DNA of 64,000 nt from Vibrio astriarenae (lineage in GTDB: Bacteria; Pseudomonadota; Gammaproteobacteria; Enterobacterales; Vibrionaceae): the NCBI RefSeq assembly GCF_010587385.1, contig NZ_CP047476.1:1612001-1676000 (forward strand), read 5' to 3'. A model generated the notes under the pieces. It did no database searches. It had not been told where the DNA came from and saw only the letters and a list, made by a program, of their open reading frames with translations. The position numbers were made by a program, and so were the translations under genes. The stretch's first letter is position 1; every line of letters begins with the position of its first letter. Below, piece by piece: positions 53,363 to 62,504 of the stretch.

Positions 53363-54556
53363 TCAGTCATGATTCAAAGGTTTTAGCCGATACCTCGCGG
53401 CCCATCGATTTTGAACTTGTAAAAGAATGAGCTTACAAGTTTGAAACCTTTCAATATTCACTCCATCTTGTTCCGTAGACACGTAATCGTGAGCGAGCAC
53501 ATCATAAACTCTTTGATGAGATAACCAGCGATATAAGTGTTTCTTAGCGGTTGGTTGTGAGCTAGTGGCAACCAATATTGCAGTTTTTATTGCTTGATAA
53601 TCTTCGTGTGAACTTAGTTGGCTGACTCTACTGCGTAACAGCTTAAAACGCAGGGTAAGTGCAGCTCTGCAATTGACGGTGACACCGATGATTAACAACC
53701 CCAAAAATAGAAGCCATTGATTGTCCTCTAGCCACTGCTTTGACTCTAACATCATGATTTCTAGGCGCTGTGAGAGTGGCAAAGGCGGCGCCGGGGCTAC
53801 GGTGACCTCTATCGCCTTCAAATCGAGTGTTTTAACCTGTTGTGTGTTGCTATCCCACCACTCTAGATGCACTGGCGGGAGAGTGTAGTTCCCTTTTTGC
53901 TCAAAGCGGTAGTGGTAATCGGTGGTTCTTGAACCAGAGAGTTCCGAGCGATTGGTGATTGTGTTGGTGGCGCTATAGCCGGTTCGCAGTTCGACATGTT
54001 CGATTTGGGTCAATGGGGGTAAGTCGTTGATGAAATGTCCTGGCAGATCGTTCACTTCCAATTTGATGGAACGTGTGACAACACCACCAGCGGTAATATC
54101 AACATCGGTGGCTGTTTGTGATAGAGCGACCTTGCTTGAGACGATTTTTCCTCTCGACTCAATGGGCAGTTTCGCGACTGAGAAGGTCTTGGGCTGGCTA
54201 TTGATAGTGATAGCGTTTTCGCCTCTTCCCACCTGAATGGTTGCTGATGGCAGGGTGAAGTCACCGTCTGAAGAGGGATAGATATCGAAACGTAGCACGG
54301 CCTGTGCGAGGGTTTGGTTGCCTTGCTGAAAAGAGCCGTATTGCCAAAAGTTTGAAGTTTGCTCGATGAACAAACCTTTGGCAGTGACTGGTTCAAGGTG
54401 GATGACGCCAGCAATAGCCTCATCATTGAGCAGTTGGAGGTAGATGGTGTGTCTTTGACGTTCTTGAAAGTCTACACCATCCACCAACCAGTGAGCTTGC
54501 CAGGTTGCTAGGGCGTGAGTAGAAAAGAGTGTAAGAATGAGAATCATCAAGCGCAT
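53363..54556 (-). CDS. BatD-like membrane protein, operon 2
   Basis: 397 residues: signal peptide (MRLMILILTLFSTHALA), periplasmic beta-rich region (about 18-260), one membrane helix (about 276-296) and a cytoplasmic tail. It has the same plan as the protein at 44820, including the LEWWDSNTQQVKTLDL versus VQWWNTQTGELESM segment before the helix. It ends operon 2 and converges on sulfatase 1. Confidence 0.82.
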   Translation of the reverse strand: MRLMILILTLFSTHALATWQAHWLVDGVDFQERQRHTIYLQLLNDEAIAGVIHLEPVTAKGLFIEQTSNFWQYGSFQQGNQTLAQAVLRFDIYPSSDGDFTLPSATIQVGRGENAITINSQPKTFSVAKLPIESRGKIVSSKVALSQTATDVDITAGGVVTRSIKLEVNDLPGHFINDLPPLTQIEHVELRTGYSATNTITNRSELSGSRTTDYHYRFEQKGNYTLPPVHLEWWDSNTQQVKTLDLKAIEVTVAPAPPLPLSQRLEIMMLESKQWLEDNQWLLFLGLLIIGVTVNCRAALTLRFKLLRSRVSQLSSHEDYQAIKTAILVATSSQPTAKKHLYRWLSHQRVYDVLAHDYVSTEQDGVNIERFQTCKLILLQVQNRWAARYRLKPLNHD

Positions 54557-56106
54557 TACGGCTGCACCTCACTGGCTTTTTGTAACTGGATAGCGAACTT
54601 ATTGCGTAAAAACACTTCCGGGTTAGACTTCACTTGCTCTAACCAAATTTTAGTTAGGTGCTCTTCTGCCATCAGATCGGCACTGTTGATGACTTCCACT
54701 TTATCTTCTGGCTCTTCAATCTGCATATCTTCTTCTAAGGTTGAGATGACATCGGCAGTCATATCCTCACCTGCGGTGCCTTGCCCTTGGGCGCGAGCAG
54801 CCATCAAATCAAATATCTCATCAAGCAGGGCAAGGTTTGCAAGGGTCTGAGGGTGTTGCGGTGCTAATTCAAGCACTTGCTCGAACCAGTGTTGGGCAGA
54901 GCGAAAACGTTGAATATTGAGGTAGCTCAATGCGACATTGAAACGTTTGTCGATAGAGTCTGGCTGATTGTTTAGCATGGTGAGCGCCCACTCCCACTGC
55001 TTGTTTTTCATTAACGCTCGAATCTTCCACTCACTATCAATAAAGCTGTTGGCGGCGCATTGATAGTTTCCTCTGTTGTAGAACCATTGCCCTTGCTGGT
55101 CTGGTGTCATGAGGAGGTTCATCCACAACGTATCGCAATCTACGGATTGGCTCCCAGCACTGGCTTGAGTGGGAGTTGGTGTCAGTGACGCCCCCAATAA
55201 TACGCAGATTAGAAAACTTGGAATCCAGCGTATGCTCCAACCGCGTCGAAACCACAGTAGACTCAGTAGTAGAGTCGGAAAAACAAGGAAGTAGCCTGCC
55301 TCTTGCCACTGTATTTCTTCATTAAGAGGGTCGAAGTAGCGAAACCCATCAACCCAACGGACGATGGAGCGTATATCACTGTTATCCGGCGTATTTTGAA
55401 GGTACGTCGCTCCACGGGGGGTACTGATGCTTTGTGCGTAGCCAAATTTCCAAAACAGCAACTGGTGCTCAGTGTTGGATACGAATTCATCGATTGCTTG
55501 ATGGGCTCTGTTGTCGAGACTATCGGAGATCACGATGACACTACCTGGAAGACCCAAAGCGGCGTCATCCGTAATGAGCGACAGTACGGACGCGAGATCT
55601 TTGCCTTGCCTTGGCACAATATTGCTCGAAAGCGCTGATAGATAGAGCTCTAGCACTTCTCTATCTTCTGTTGGTGGAATCAACATATGGCTGCTGCCTG
55701 CATAGACATAAGCACCGATAACCCCATCGGTTTTCTCACTGAGAAAGTCGGCCAACTTGATTTTGCTGTTCTCAAGGCGATTAGGCGCGATATCAGACTC
55801 GGTCATTGAGCGGGATAGGTCGATAACAAAATAGATTGGCGACTGGTTTTTAGTATGAGAATCCGGCTCAGGCTGCCAAGTCGGGCCTGCCGATATCACC
55901 GCCAACAGGCTCAACATCCAAGGCAGTATATTTTGCGGATTGAACCAGGTCCCTGATTTCTGCCCAGCCGCCAAATGCGCTTGCAGATGTGAGGCGATAG
56001 GCAGTGCCTGTTCGGCTTCCTTTCTCGCTTTGAGATAACGAAAGAGTACCAATATTGGAAGCAATAGAAGCAGCAGCCAAGGTCGAATAAAGTGAAACTC
56101 AGCCAT
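54556..56106 (-). CDS. VWA and TPR membrane protein (BatB/BatC-like fusion), operon 2
   Basis: 516 residues: N-terminal helices, VWA domain (about 85-270) with MIDAS DLSRSMTESD, two helices (about 275-305), then TPR-like repeats (about 325-430) and a C-terminal WLEQVKSNPEVFLRNKF motif that matches its paralogue in operon 1. AAGGAG is its ribosome site. It overlaps the upstream VWA gene by 8 bases, as in operon 1. Confidence 0.85.
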   Translation of the reverse strand: MAEFHFIRPWLLLLLLPILVLFRYLKARKEAEQALPIASHLQAHLAAGQKSGTWFNPQNILPWMLSLLAVISAGPTWQPEPDSHTKNQSPIYFVIDLSRSMTESDIAPNRLENSKIKLADFLSEKTDGVIGAYVYAGSSHMLIPPTEDREVLELYLSALSSNIVPRQGKDLASVLSLITDDAALGLPGSVIVISDSLDNRAHQAIDEFVSNTEHQLLFWKFGYAQSISTPRGATYLQNTPDNSDIRSIVRWVDGFRYFDPLNEEIQWQEAGYFLVFPTLLLSLLWFRRGWSIRWIPSFLICVLLGASLTPTPTQASAGSQSVDCDTLWMNLLMTPDQQGQWFYNRGNYQCAANSFIDSEWKIRALMKNKQWEWALTMLNNQPDSIDKRFNVALSYLNIQRFRSAQHWFEQVLELAPQHPQTLANLALLDEIFDLMAARAQGQGTAGEDMTADVISTLEEDMQIEEPEDKVEVINSADLMAEEHLTKIWLEQVKSNPEVFLRNKFAIQLQKASEVQP

Positions 56107-57094
56107 GCTGCGCTCCTTGTCTTAACTTGTGGCGATGTTGGCCAATGACAAACATCAAACAGATCAAATTGAGGGAGAGTGAGAGTAGTAGTGGCCAGTA
56201 AAACAGTTCAGTTTTAGGGCGTAAGGTATAGCTATCAAACAGTTGCGCCTCTCGTTGATTTAAGGTGGCATAGACGGTCGCAAGATCTTCACCATTGAGG
56301 GCTTCAAAAACCTGACCATCTGTGTAGTCGGCGATACGGTTGAGCATGTCTAAATCAATACCGTCTTCACCCACATTCGTCGCATCACCAATGGCGATAG
56401 GGTAGATGGTTATGCCGTGGTCACCTGCAAATTTAGCCGCATCCAGCGGAGGAAACTTGCTAGTGGTATCGCGACCATCAGTGAGTAGGAGTAATACTCG
56501 GTTCTCGGACTGCGTTTGTGAAAAGTGGTTTACCGCAACACCAATGGCATCACCTAGGGCAGTACCAGCGCCAGCCATTCTTACATCCATCTCGCTAAGT
56601 AGTTGACGTATTATCGAAAAATCTTCGGTAAATGGGGCTTGTAGGTACGCGTCATCACCAAAGGCAATCAGACCAATGCGATCGCCTTGACGCTGTGATA
56701 AGAAGTCATCGAGCAGTAGTTTCACACCATCAATGCGTCTAACACTATCTCCTTCTGTGGTTACAAAGTCCGTTGCTTCCATCGATCCCGAGAGATCAAT
56801 GGCGACCATCATTTCGCGACCACTTTTTTCGATAGTGATCGGCGCACCAAGCCATATAGGCTTAGTTGCTGCAATAACCAGCGATAGGTAAGTAAGTGCG
56901 ACTAAACAACGTTGCCAGCGAAGTGGAGAGAGCACGAGGGCGCCTTTACTCGCCTGTGTGCCAGTGATATCGAGATATTTTTGGAACAAACTAAAACGCA
57001 ACGCTGTTTCTTGAGTGGTGTGCTTTGGTGCCATAACAACCATAAATGGCACGATGAGCAGAAGAAACAGCCAGGGATAAGTGAAGTTCAGCAT
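56099..57094 (-). CDS. VWA-domain membrane protein (BatA-like), operon 2
   Basis: 331 residues: N-terminal helices, VWA domain (about 85-280) with intact MIDAS (DLSGSMEATDF, TEDFS, DGRDTTS) and a C-terminal helix (about 298-318). Same form as the protein at 47804. It overlaps the DUF4381 gene by 7 bases. Confidence 0.87.
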   Translation of the reverse strand: MLNFTYPWLFLLLIVPFMVVMAPKHTTQETALRFSLFQKYLDITGTQASKGALVLSPLRWQRCLVALTYLSLVIAATKPIWLGAPITIEKSGREMMVAIDLSGSMEATDFVTTEGDSVRRIDGVKLLLDDFLSQRQGDRIGLIAFGDDAYLQAPFTEDFSIIRQLLSEMDVRMAGAGTALGDAIGVAVNHFSQTQSENRVLLLLTDGRDTTSKFPPLDAAKFAGDHGITIYPIAIGDATNVGEDGIDLDMLNRIADYTDGQVFEALNGEDLATVYATLNQREAQLFDSYTLRPKTELFYWPLLLSLSLNLICLMFVIGQHRHKLRQGAQHG

Positions 57095-57600
57095 ACGTTA
57101 TCTGCTCTTTTGTGTTTGGCGCTCTGGCGCGTTATTTCACTGAACCACGACAGAGTGAGGATATGCATTTCGTCGGTGTAATCAGGGGTGCGTTGATACG
57201 ACGAGCTCATTAGCTGCAATAAAATGGCCTTGGACAGTGAACGTTCGCTATGGGTAATAATAAAATCAGCAAACTCATCCGTTGTTAGTGTCGCAACGTT
57301 GGCTAGTGGCCAGTGTTGGTGGGCTGTTTGTTTCATTAGTTGGGCAATTGCCGCACCATCTTGTTGGGTATCAAGTAATAGGTATCGCTGCCATGCTTCT
57401 CTTAGATAGGTATTTTTAAGGTAGCGATGGTAGCGCACAATGAAGTAGCCTAAGGTCGACAAGAGGGCGATGCTAAATAGTATTTTCCATGCAAGGGTTT
57501 GAGGTAGCCAAAAGACAGCGGTGGGAGTATCCATCCACTGTGCTCGGTGTATCAGGTGGCTACCAAATTCAACAATTTGGCCTTGATGTGGTGTTGTCAC
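57088..57600 (-). CDS. DUF4381-type membrane protein, operon 2
   Basis: 170 residues from a GTG at 57600, which overlaps the DUF58 stop by 4 bases and has AGGGG about 7 bases upstream; the frame stays open to 57639, but that would give an odd 42-base overlap. One membrane helix (about 36-57: FSIALLSTLGYFIVRYHRYL) after FWLPQTLAW. Same role and place as the operon-1 protein. Confidence 0.75.
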   Translation of the reverse strand: MTTPHQGQIVEFGSHLIHRAQWMDTPTAVFWLPQTLAWKILFSIALLSTLGYFIVRYHRYLKNTYLREAWQRYLLLDTQQDGAAIAQLMKQTAHQHWPLANVATLTTDEFADFIITHSERSLSKAILLQLMSSSYQRTPDYTDEMHILTLSWFSEITRQSAKHKRADNVC

Positions 57601-58511
57601 TGGTTTCCCCTTTTGCAACGCGATTGCATTTGAGCCCATGTCTCTTGATGAGTGGTAAAGTTCAAGAGTGGCAAGCGGTGCTTGTCACAGTGTGCTTTGA
57701 GCTGTTGTTTCTCTTCGGCAACATGCTCTTCAAACTGTGCTTTGTCTGTGAGTTGGTGTTTCTTGACTTCTACCTGTAATTCTTGATTACCAAAGAGCAC
57801 ATCGTGCGTGGGAAGTTTCTCTTCTAAAGGGTCATTGATGGAAAAACCAATCAAACTGTTGTGCTTTGCAAGAGCATCTAGGTAGCGCGAGGCATGACTA
57901 GATGCATAATCATGAAAATCACTGATGATGAAACATTGGCTGTTTCGTAAGCCAAGATTGTTGAGCGTCTCTAAGCCGTCAGCTAGGGATACGGATTTTG
58001 GTTTCAAACTGGGCAGTTTCCCCGCCTCTTGCACTAATGTATTGAGTATTGATAACAGCGCTTTTTCACCGCGTCTGCACGGAATAGTAATGATTCCTTG
58101 TGCGGTCAAAACTACGGCCCCCAGTCGGTCGCCATCGCGAATAATGCCCCCGGATATAATGGCGGCAACCTCACTTGCTATTGCAGATTTCATGCTGCCA
58201 TCAGAGGCAAAGAACATGGTGTTTCTCAGGTCGATCAATAGGGCAATTTGCTTGTCATTCTCTTCGGCGTACACTCGCAGGTAGGGCTGCCCAGTACGTT
58301 GAGTGACTTTCCAATCAATACAACGTACATCATCACCCGGATAGTAGTGACGGAGCTCTACAAAGTCTAAGCCTCTGCCTCGCTGATGGCTGCGATGCTT
58401 ACCTGTCAGTGGAGTAAGGCGCTGATAGGGTGGATGCCAGGCCAAGGTTTTGCCTAGCTGGCTGAGGTGCCCCAGTCCATCAATGTTGGGGTAGATTCTT
58501 GAATCACTCAT
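57597..58511 (-). CDS. DUF58 (VWA-like) protein, operon 2, degenerate MIDAS
   Basis: 304 residues from the ATG at 58511 (upstream TTG at 58538 rejected). The DUF58 signature RGRGLDFVELRHYYPGDDVRCIDWKVTQRTGQPYLR is clear. At the MIDAS place it reads DLRNT, so the serine pair found in operon 1 (DQRSS) is lost and metal binding is doubtful. Confidence 0.85.
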   Translation of the reverse strand: MSDSRIYPNIDGLGHLSQLGKTLAWHPPYQRLTPLTGKHRSHQRGRGLDFVELRHYYPGDDVRCIDWKVTQRTGQPYLRVYAEENDKQIALLIDLRNTMFFASDGSMKSAIASEVAAIISGGIIRDGDRLGAVVLTAQGIITIPCRRGEKALLSILNTLVQEAGKLPSLKPKSVSLADGLETLNNLGLRNSQCFIISDFHDYASSHASRYLDALAKHNSLIGFSINDPLEEKLPTHDVLFGNQELQVEVKKHQLTDKAQFEEHVAEEKQQLKAHCDKHRLPLLNFTTHQETWAQMQSRCKRGNQ

Positions 58512-58541
58512 AGAGAACACTCGTTTGAATTTACTCAAGAA

Positions 58542-59492
58542 TTAGGCAAAGCCAACATTTTCAAGCAGCTGGGTGATCACCGCTTCAGCAGTGACTCCTT
58601 GGTTTAGCGCGCTAAAACTCAACGCTAAGCGGTGGCGCAATACACTATGAGCAATGGCTCGCACGTTTTCTGGTGCCACATAGTCTTGTCCATTGAGCCA
58701 AGCATGGGCGCGAGCGCATTTATCCAGTGCAATGCTTGCCCTTGGGCTTGCTCCAAGCTCAATGACCGTAGCAAGCTCAGTGGATGGATAACGCGTTGCA
58801 TGGACGATATCGATGATGTATTGGTCAACTTGTTCCGATACATGCACCTGATCCACTAACTGACGTGCAGTAAGCACTTCGTCAGTCGTTAACTCTGAAG
58901 AGGCATTGCTGTTGATAGAACGTTCACTGCGAAGCATACGTAACATTTGCTTCTCGGCCTCTTTGTCTGGGTAGTCCACCAATATCTGTATCAAGAAGCG
59001 ATCCATCTGTGCTTCGGGAAGAGGATAGGTGCCTTCTTGTTCTACTGGGTTTTGCGTGGCAAGCACCATAAAAAGGTCTGGTAATGGATGACTTTCACCC
59101 GCGACAGAGACCTGACCTTCAGCCATGGCTTCTAAAAGAGCCGACTGAACTTTGGCTGGTGCGCGATTAATTTCATCTGCTAGCAGTAAGTGGGTAAATA
59201 CAGGCCCGCGTTTGAAGCTTAGGGTTTGAGATTGGCTGTCGTAGACCTCACAGCCAGTCACATCGGCCGGCAGCATATCTGGTGTAAACTGAATTCGATT
59301 GAGGTTGCAGGCAAGCTGTGTTGCCATAGCATTAACACTGCGTGTCTTTGCTAAGCCAGGTAGACCTTGCAATAACACATGACCATCAGCCAGTAGTGCA
59401 ATAACTAGTTGTTGCACGGTGTTCTCTTGACCCAGAACACTCTGGTTGATTTTTTCTTGTAGCGAGATGAATTTCAGGCGCAAAGAGCTCAT
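58542..59492 (-). CDS. MoxR-family AAA+ ATPase, operon 2
   Basis: 316 residues. Walker A GLPGLAKT (about 43-50), Walker B LLLADEINRAPAKVQSALLEAMAE (about 104-127), sensor 1 ATQNPVEQEGTYPLPEAQMDRF, lid GASPRASIALDKCARAHAW; most core motifs are identical to MoxR1. It is first in operon 2, 150 bases downstream of sulfatase 2 on the same strand. A terminator and an ACTAGGA-N3-TTCCTAA site lie in that gap, so operon 2 has its own promoter. Confidence 0.95.
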   Translation of the reverse strand: MSSLRLKFISLQEKINQSVLGQENTVQQLVIALLADGHVLLQGLPGLAKTRSVNAMATQLACNLNRIQFTPDMLPADVTGCEVYDSQSQTLSFKRGPVFTHLLLADEINRAPAKVQSALLEAMAEGQVSVAGESHPLPDLFMVLATQNPVEQEGTYPLPEAQMDRFLIQILVDYPDKEAEKQMLRMLRSERSINSNASSELTTDEVLTARQLVDQVHVSEQVDQYIIDIVHATRYPSTELATVIELGASPRASIALDKCARAHAWLNGQDYVAPENVRAIAHSVLRHRLALSFSALNQGVTAEAVITQLLENVGFA

Positions 59493-59552
59493 GCTTGCCT
59501 CTCAATAATACTGGAATTGAAGACAGGATAACGAAGTGAGAAAGGGCTGGTA

Positions 59553-59569
59553 ACTAGGAGTCTTCCTAA
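59553..59569. promoter_or_regulatory. ACTAGGA-N3-TTCCTAA palindrome, site 1
   Basis: ACTAGGAGTCTTCCTAA lies 61 bases before the moxR2 start. Inner dyad TAGGA-N4-TCCTA. Matches the sites at 61225 and 63135 at all 14 arm positions. Confidence 0.65.
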
Positions 59570-59573
59570 ACGT

Positions 59574-59599
59574 AAAAAGGGCATGCTTCGCATGCCCTT
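59574..59599 (-). terminator. Terminator after sulfatase 2
   Basis: AAGGGCATGC and GCATGCCCTT form a perfect 10-bp stem with a 3-base loop; read on the minus strand TTTTTA follows. It separates sulfatase 2 from operon 2. Confidence 0.9.
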
Positions 59600-59641
59600 A
59601 GTTATTGATATTCAATCGAAAGTCATGTTATTCAATCGAAC

Positions 59642-61168
59642 TTACTTCTCTTCACGGTAAGGAAGTTGTTGTAGAACACGCTCTAGGTTGAACGCGGTTG
59701 GTTCTTGACGTAGAGGGAATTCGTTAAACGTTTGTAGAAGTTTTGCGACTTCAACCTGGATAGGTACGAAGAAGAACATACGCTCACCGAACCAACGTAG
59801 GTACATCATAGAGTGCTCAGGAGCTTCCTCATATGGGTCTGCACGCAAGTCAACTAGCTCTGGCCAAGTTGATGCAAGACGCGGAGCGAACCAGCTCTCT
59901 TCTGTTGGGTGGATGAAGGTCGCTTTGATTTTACCAACACGTACTGCTTCTAGGTTACCCGTTTCAGCAAAGTAGAAGATCTCGTTACGCTCAGTGTCTT
60001 CGTTGTTAAACCATGCATTGCGGTGATCGTAACCATCGATGTAAACATCATGCTTAGTTTTAAAGTTCTCTTGAACGTCCTTTTCACCCGCGATAGTTGC
60101 AAGCGTAGTGAACAAGTCTTCATGTGATTGGATACCGTTATTGATTGTTCCAGCAGGGATATTACCCGGCCAGCTCACCATGAACGGTACGCGAACACCA
60201 CCTTCAGTCGTTAGGCCTTTCTCGCCTTTAAATGGCGTGTTACCGCCATCTGGCCAAGACATTTTCTCAGCACCGTTGTCGGTCGTGAAAATAACGATGG
60301 TGTTGTCACGTTGTCCTGTTTCTTCTAGCTTGTCTAGAATCTCACCAACGTAGTGGTCAAGCTCTGCCATACCGTCAGCGTAAAGACCGTAGCCTGTTTT
60401 GCCTTGCCACTCTTCGCTCAGGTGAGTCCAAACGTGCATACGCGATGGGTTGAACCACATGAAGAATGGGTCATCTGCTTTAGCGAAGTCGTCTAGGTAG
60501 TCCAGCGCCATGTCTGTTAGCTCACGGTCAATGGTTTCCATGCGCTTACGAGTTAGAGGACCCGCTGATTCAGTTGGACCGTCAGGCGTACCAGTGACAA
60601 TACCGCGAGGACCGAAGCGCTCGAAGAACGCGGGATCTTGCGGGTAATCTTCATTTTCTGGCTCCTCTTCCGCATTTAGGTGGTAAAGGTTACCGTAGAA
60701 GAAATCGAAGCCACGACGGTGTGGCATCATGTGCTCTTGGTCGCCGAGGTGGTTTTTACCAAGTTGAACGTTAAAGTAGCCATGGTCTTTTAGGACTTCC
60801 GCTAGCGTTGGGTCCTCTGGGTGGATACCCAGTGGCGAGCCCGGTAGGCCAACGTTAACCAAACCAGTACGGATAGGAAGCTGACCTGTCAGAAAAGCAG
60901 CACGGCCCGCAGTAGAACTCGGTTGACCGTAGTGGTCAGTGAACAACATACCCGTATTTGCAATGCGGTCGATGTTCGGCGTTTTGTAGCCCATCATACC
61001 CATGTTGTAAGCGGAAGTGTTCGACCAGCCGATATCATCTGCCATGATGACGAGAATGTTTGGTTTCTCTGTGGTGTTTTTCGCGATAGCTGGTGCAGCG
61101 CCTAATGTCGCCACTGCCGCAGTACCGAGTACAGCCTTGTTTAGCAGGCTTTTTGTAAAGTGTTTCAT
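59642..61168 (-). CDS. Exported arylsulfatase, Ser-type (sulfatase 2)
   Basis: 508 residues with a signal peptide (about 1-29, ends AIA-KNT). It aligns along its whole length with sulfatase 1. At the active site it has S85-T-A-G-R89 (PSSTAGRAAFLTG), where sulfatase 1 has Cys. Ser-type sulfatases can be matured only by anSME enzymes, not by FGE. Ca2+ ligands at MADDIG (about 42-47) and FTTDNGAE (about 291-298). Substrate not known. Codon use suggests high expression. It is divergent from the histidine kinase gene, with a palindromic site between. Confidence 0.93.
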   Translation of the reverse strand: MKHFTKSLLNKAVLGTAAVATLGAAPAIAKNTTEKPNILVIMADDIGWSNTSAYNMGMMGYKTPNIDRIANTGMLFTDHYGQPSSTAGRAAFLTGQLPIRTGLVNVGLPGSPLGIHPEDPTLAEVLKDHGYFNVQLGKNHLGDQEHMMPHRRGFDFFYGNLYHLNAEEEPENEDYPQDPAFFERFGPRGIVTGTPDGPTESAGPLTRKRMETIDRELTDMALDYLDDFAKADDPFFMWFNPSRMHVWTHLSEEWQGKTGYGLYADGMAELDHYVGEILDKLEETGQRDNTIVIFTTDNGAEKMSWPDGGNTPFKGEKGLTTEGGVRVPFMVSWPGNIPAGTINNGIQSHEDLFTTLATIAGEKDVQENFKTKHDVYIDGYDHRNAWFNNEDTERNEIFYFAETGNLEAVRVGKIKATFIHPTEESWFAPRLASTWPELVDLRADPYEEAPEHSMMYLRWFGERMFFFVPIQVEVAKLLQTFNEFPLRQEPTAFNLERVLQQLPYREEK

Positions 61169-61224
61169 GTGTCACTCCTACGATAAGATGGGCGTAAGTA
61201 TGATTTTCGGCCTTGGGGAAATGA

Positions 61225-61241
61225 ACTAGGAGAATTCCTAA
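61225..61241. promoter_or_regulatory. ACTAGGA-N3-TTCCTAA palindrome, site 2
   Basis: ACTAGGAGAATTCCTAA lies between sulfatase 2 (56 bases before its ATG) and the histidine kinase gene (about 88 bases before its start). It may control both. Confidence 0.65.
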
Positions 61242-61328
61242 TTCCCCCGAAACACAGAGCGGTAACACTTTATTATTTGAAGAAATTGACGTTAAACTGT
61301 GCAGAGCAAATTACGGTGGAGTAGGATT

Positions 61329-62501
61329 TTGCCAGCAATAGACAGTGTTCTTATTTCGATTTCAAGCAAGTTACTCGATAGTCATACAGCAGGTATGGAA
61401 AGTGTCATTTTGGAGGCACTTGAAGAGAGTCGAATTGCATTGGGCGTAGACCGAATCTCCTGTTTGCCTATCGACCCGACCATTCGCCAAGGTCGCCATT
61501 ATGAGTCATTTGGCCAGGGAATCCCTCCGGTTGATGCCGTTGTCCCTGAAAATGTTCGTCGTCGATATCGAGAGTTGATTCGGCAAGGGGAGGTGGTGTT
61601 TAGTAAAGATTCTCCTGAACTGCTCGAATTGGCGAATCAGCTTCAATCTGAAACGATTTTGAATCATGTGTTGGTGCCTATTCGAGCGATGGGAAAACCG
61701 TGGGGGTTGATGGCGTGTGCCAATTTTGTCTCCAAGCAAGAGTTGGATAGCGAGTTTGTCCATTCAGCGACCCTACTGGGCAACATCATTGCATCGAGTA
61801 TCGAGCGTTTGATGCACTATGAGAACCTCAAACGCAGTGAGAAAGAGGTGATTGCCCGCAACCACCGCATTGTTAATGAAAGAGAGCGAGAGCGACGAAC
61901 GATTGCCCGTGATCTGCACGATGATTTTAGCCAAAGACTGGCATCACTCGGTATCGAAATGGCAATCGCCCTCGGACAGTGTAATGACCAAGCACGTCCG
62001 GCATTTACGAAGTGCGCCTCAGATCTGGCTGATATTACTCGCGATATTCAACACCTTTCGCGTCATCTTCACCCTGTTGTTATTGAGCGTGTTGGGTTGC
62101 ACGCTGCTATCACCTCGTATGTAGAGCAGGTGACAAAGCGATCAAGCCTAGACGGTCATTTAGAGCTTGATAATTCGATTGAGTTCGATAGTGAAACGGC
62201 ATTACATCTCTATCGAGTGATTCAAGAGTCACTGTCGAATGTGGTTAAGCATGCGCAAGCAAGCGATGTTTGGGTTCGACTTTATCGTCACCCACAAGGT
62301 GATGTTGTATTGGAGGTGGAAGATAATGGTGTTGGCATCAGTGACAATCCATTAGTTCTTGATTCACCAACGTTAGGTTTGAGATCAATGATAGAGCGTG
62401 GAGAGTTAATCGGTGCTACGGTAAGCTATCTTTCTAATCACGAAGAGAAGGGAGTGACCGTAAAGGTGACGATTCCCTCCGCCCATACTCGAAAGGAGTA
62501 A
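61329..62501 (+). CDS. Cytoplasmic GAF-domain histidine kinase, NarX/DegS type
   Basis: 390 residues from a TTG at 61329 with GGAG 7 bases upstream; a GTG at 61299 is also open but lacks a site. There is no membrane segment. A GAF-like domain is at about 20-160, then a coiled linker, the HisKA_3 dimer helix with ARDLHDDFSQRL (phospho-His about 197) and a HATPase domain (VEDNGVGIS, then GLRSMIERGELIGATV). It should sense a cytoplasmic signal and phosphorylate the next gene's product, 3 bases downstream. Its place between sulfatase 2 and maturase 2 points to control of these genes. Confidence 0.88.
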   Translation: MPAIDSVLISISSKLLDSHTAGMESVILEALEESRIALGVDRISCLPIDPTIRQGRHYESFGQGIPPVDAVVPENVRRRYRELIRQGEVVFSKDSPELLELANQLQSETILNHVLVPIRAMGKPWGLMACANFVSKQELDSEFVHSATLLGNIIASSIERLMHYENLKRSEKEVIARNHRIVNERERERRTIARDLHDDFSQRLASLGIEMAIALGQCNDQARPAFTKCASDLADITRDIQHLSRHLHPVVIERVGLHAAITSYVEQVTKRSSLDGHLELDNSIEFDSETALHLYRVIQESLSNVVKHAQASDVWVRLYRHPQGDVVLEVEDNGVGISDNPLVLDSPTLGLRSMIERGELIGATVSYLSNHEEKGVTVKVTIPSAHTRKE

Positions 62502-62504
62502 CGA

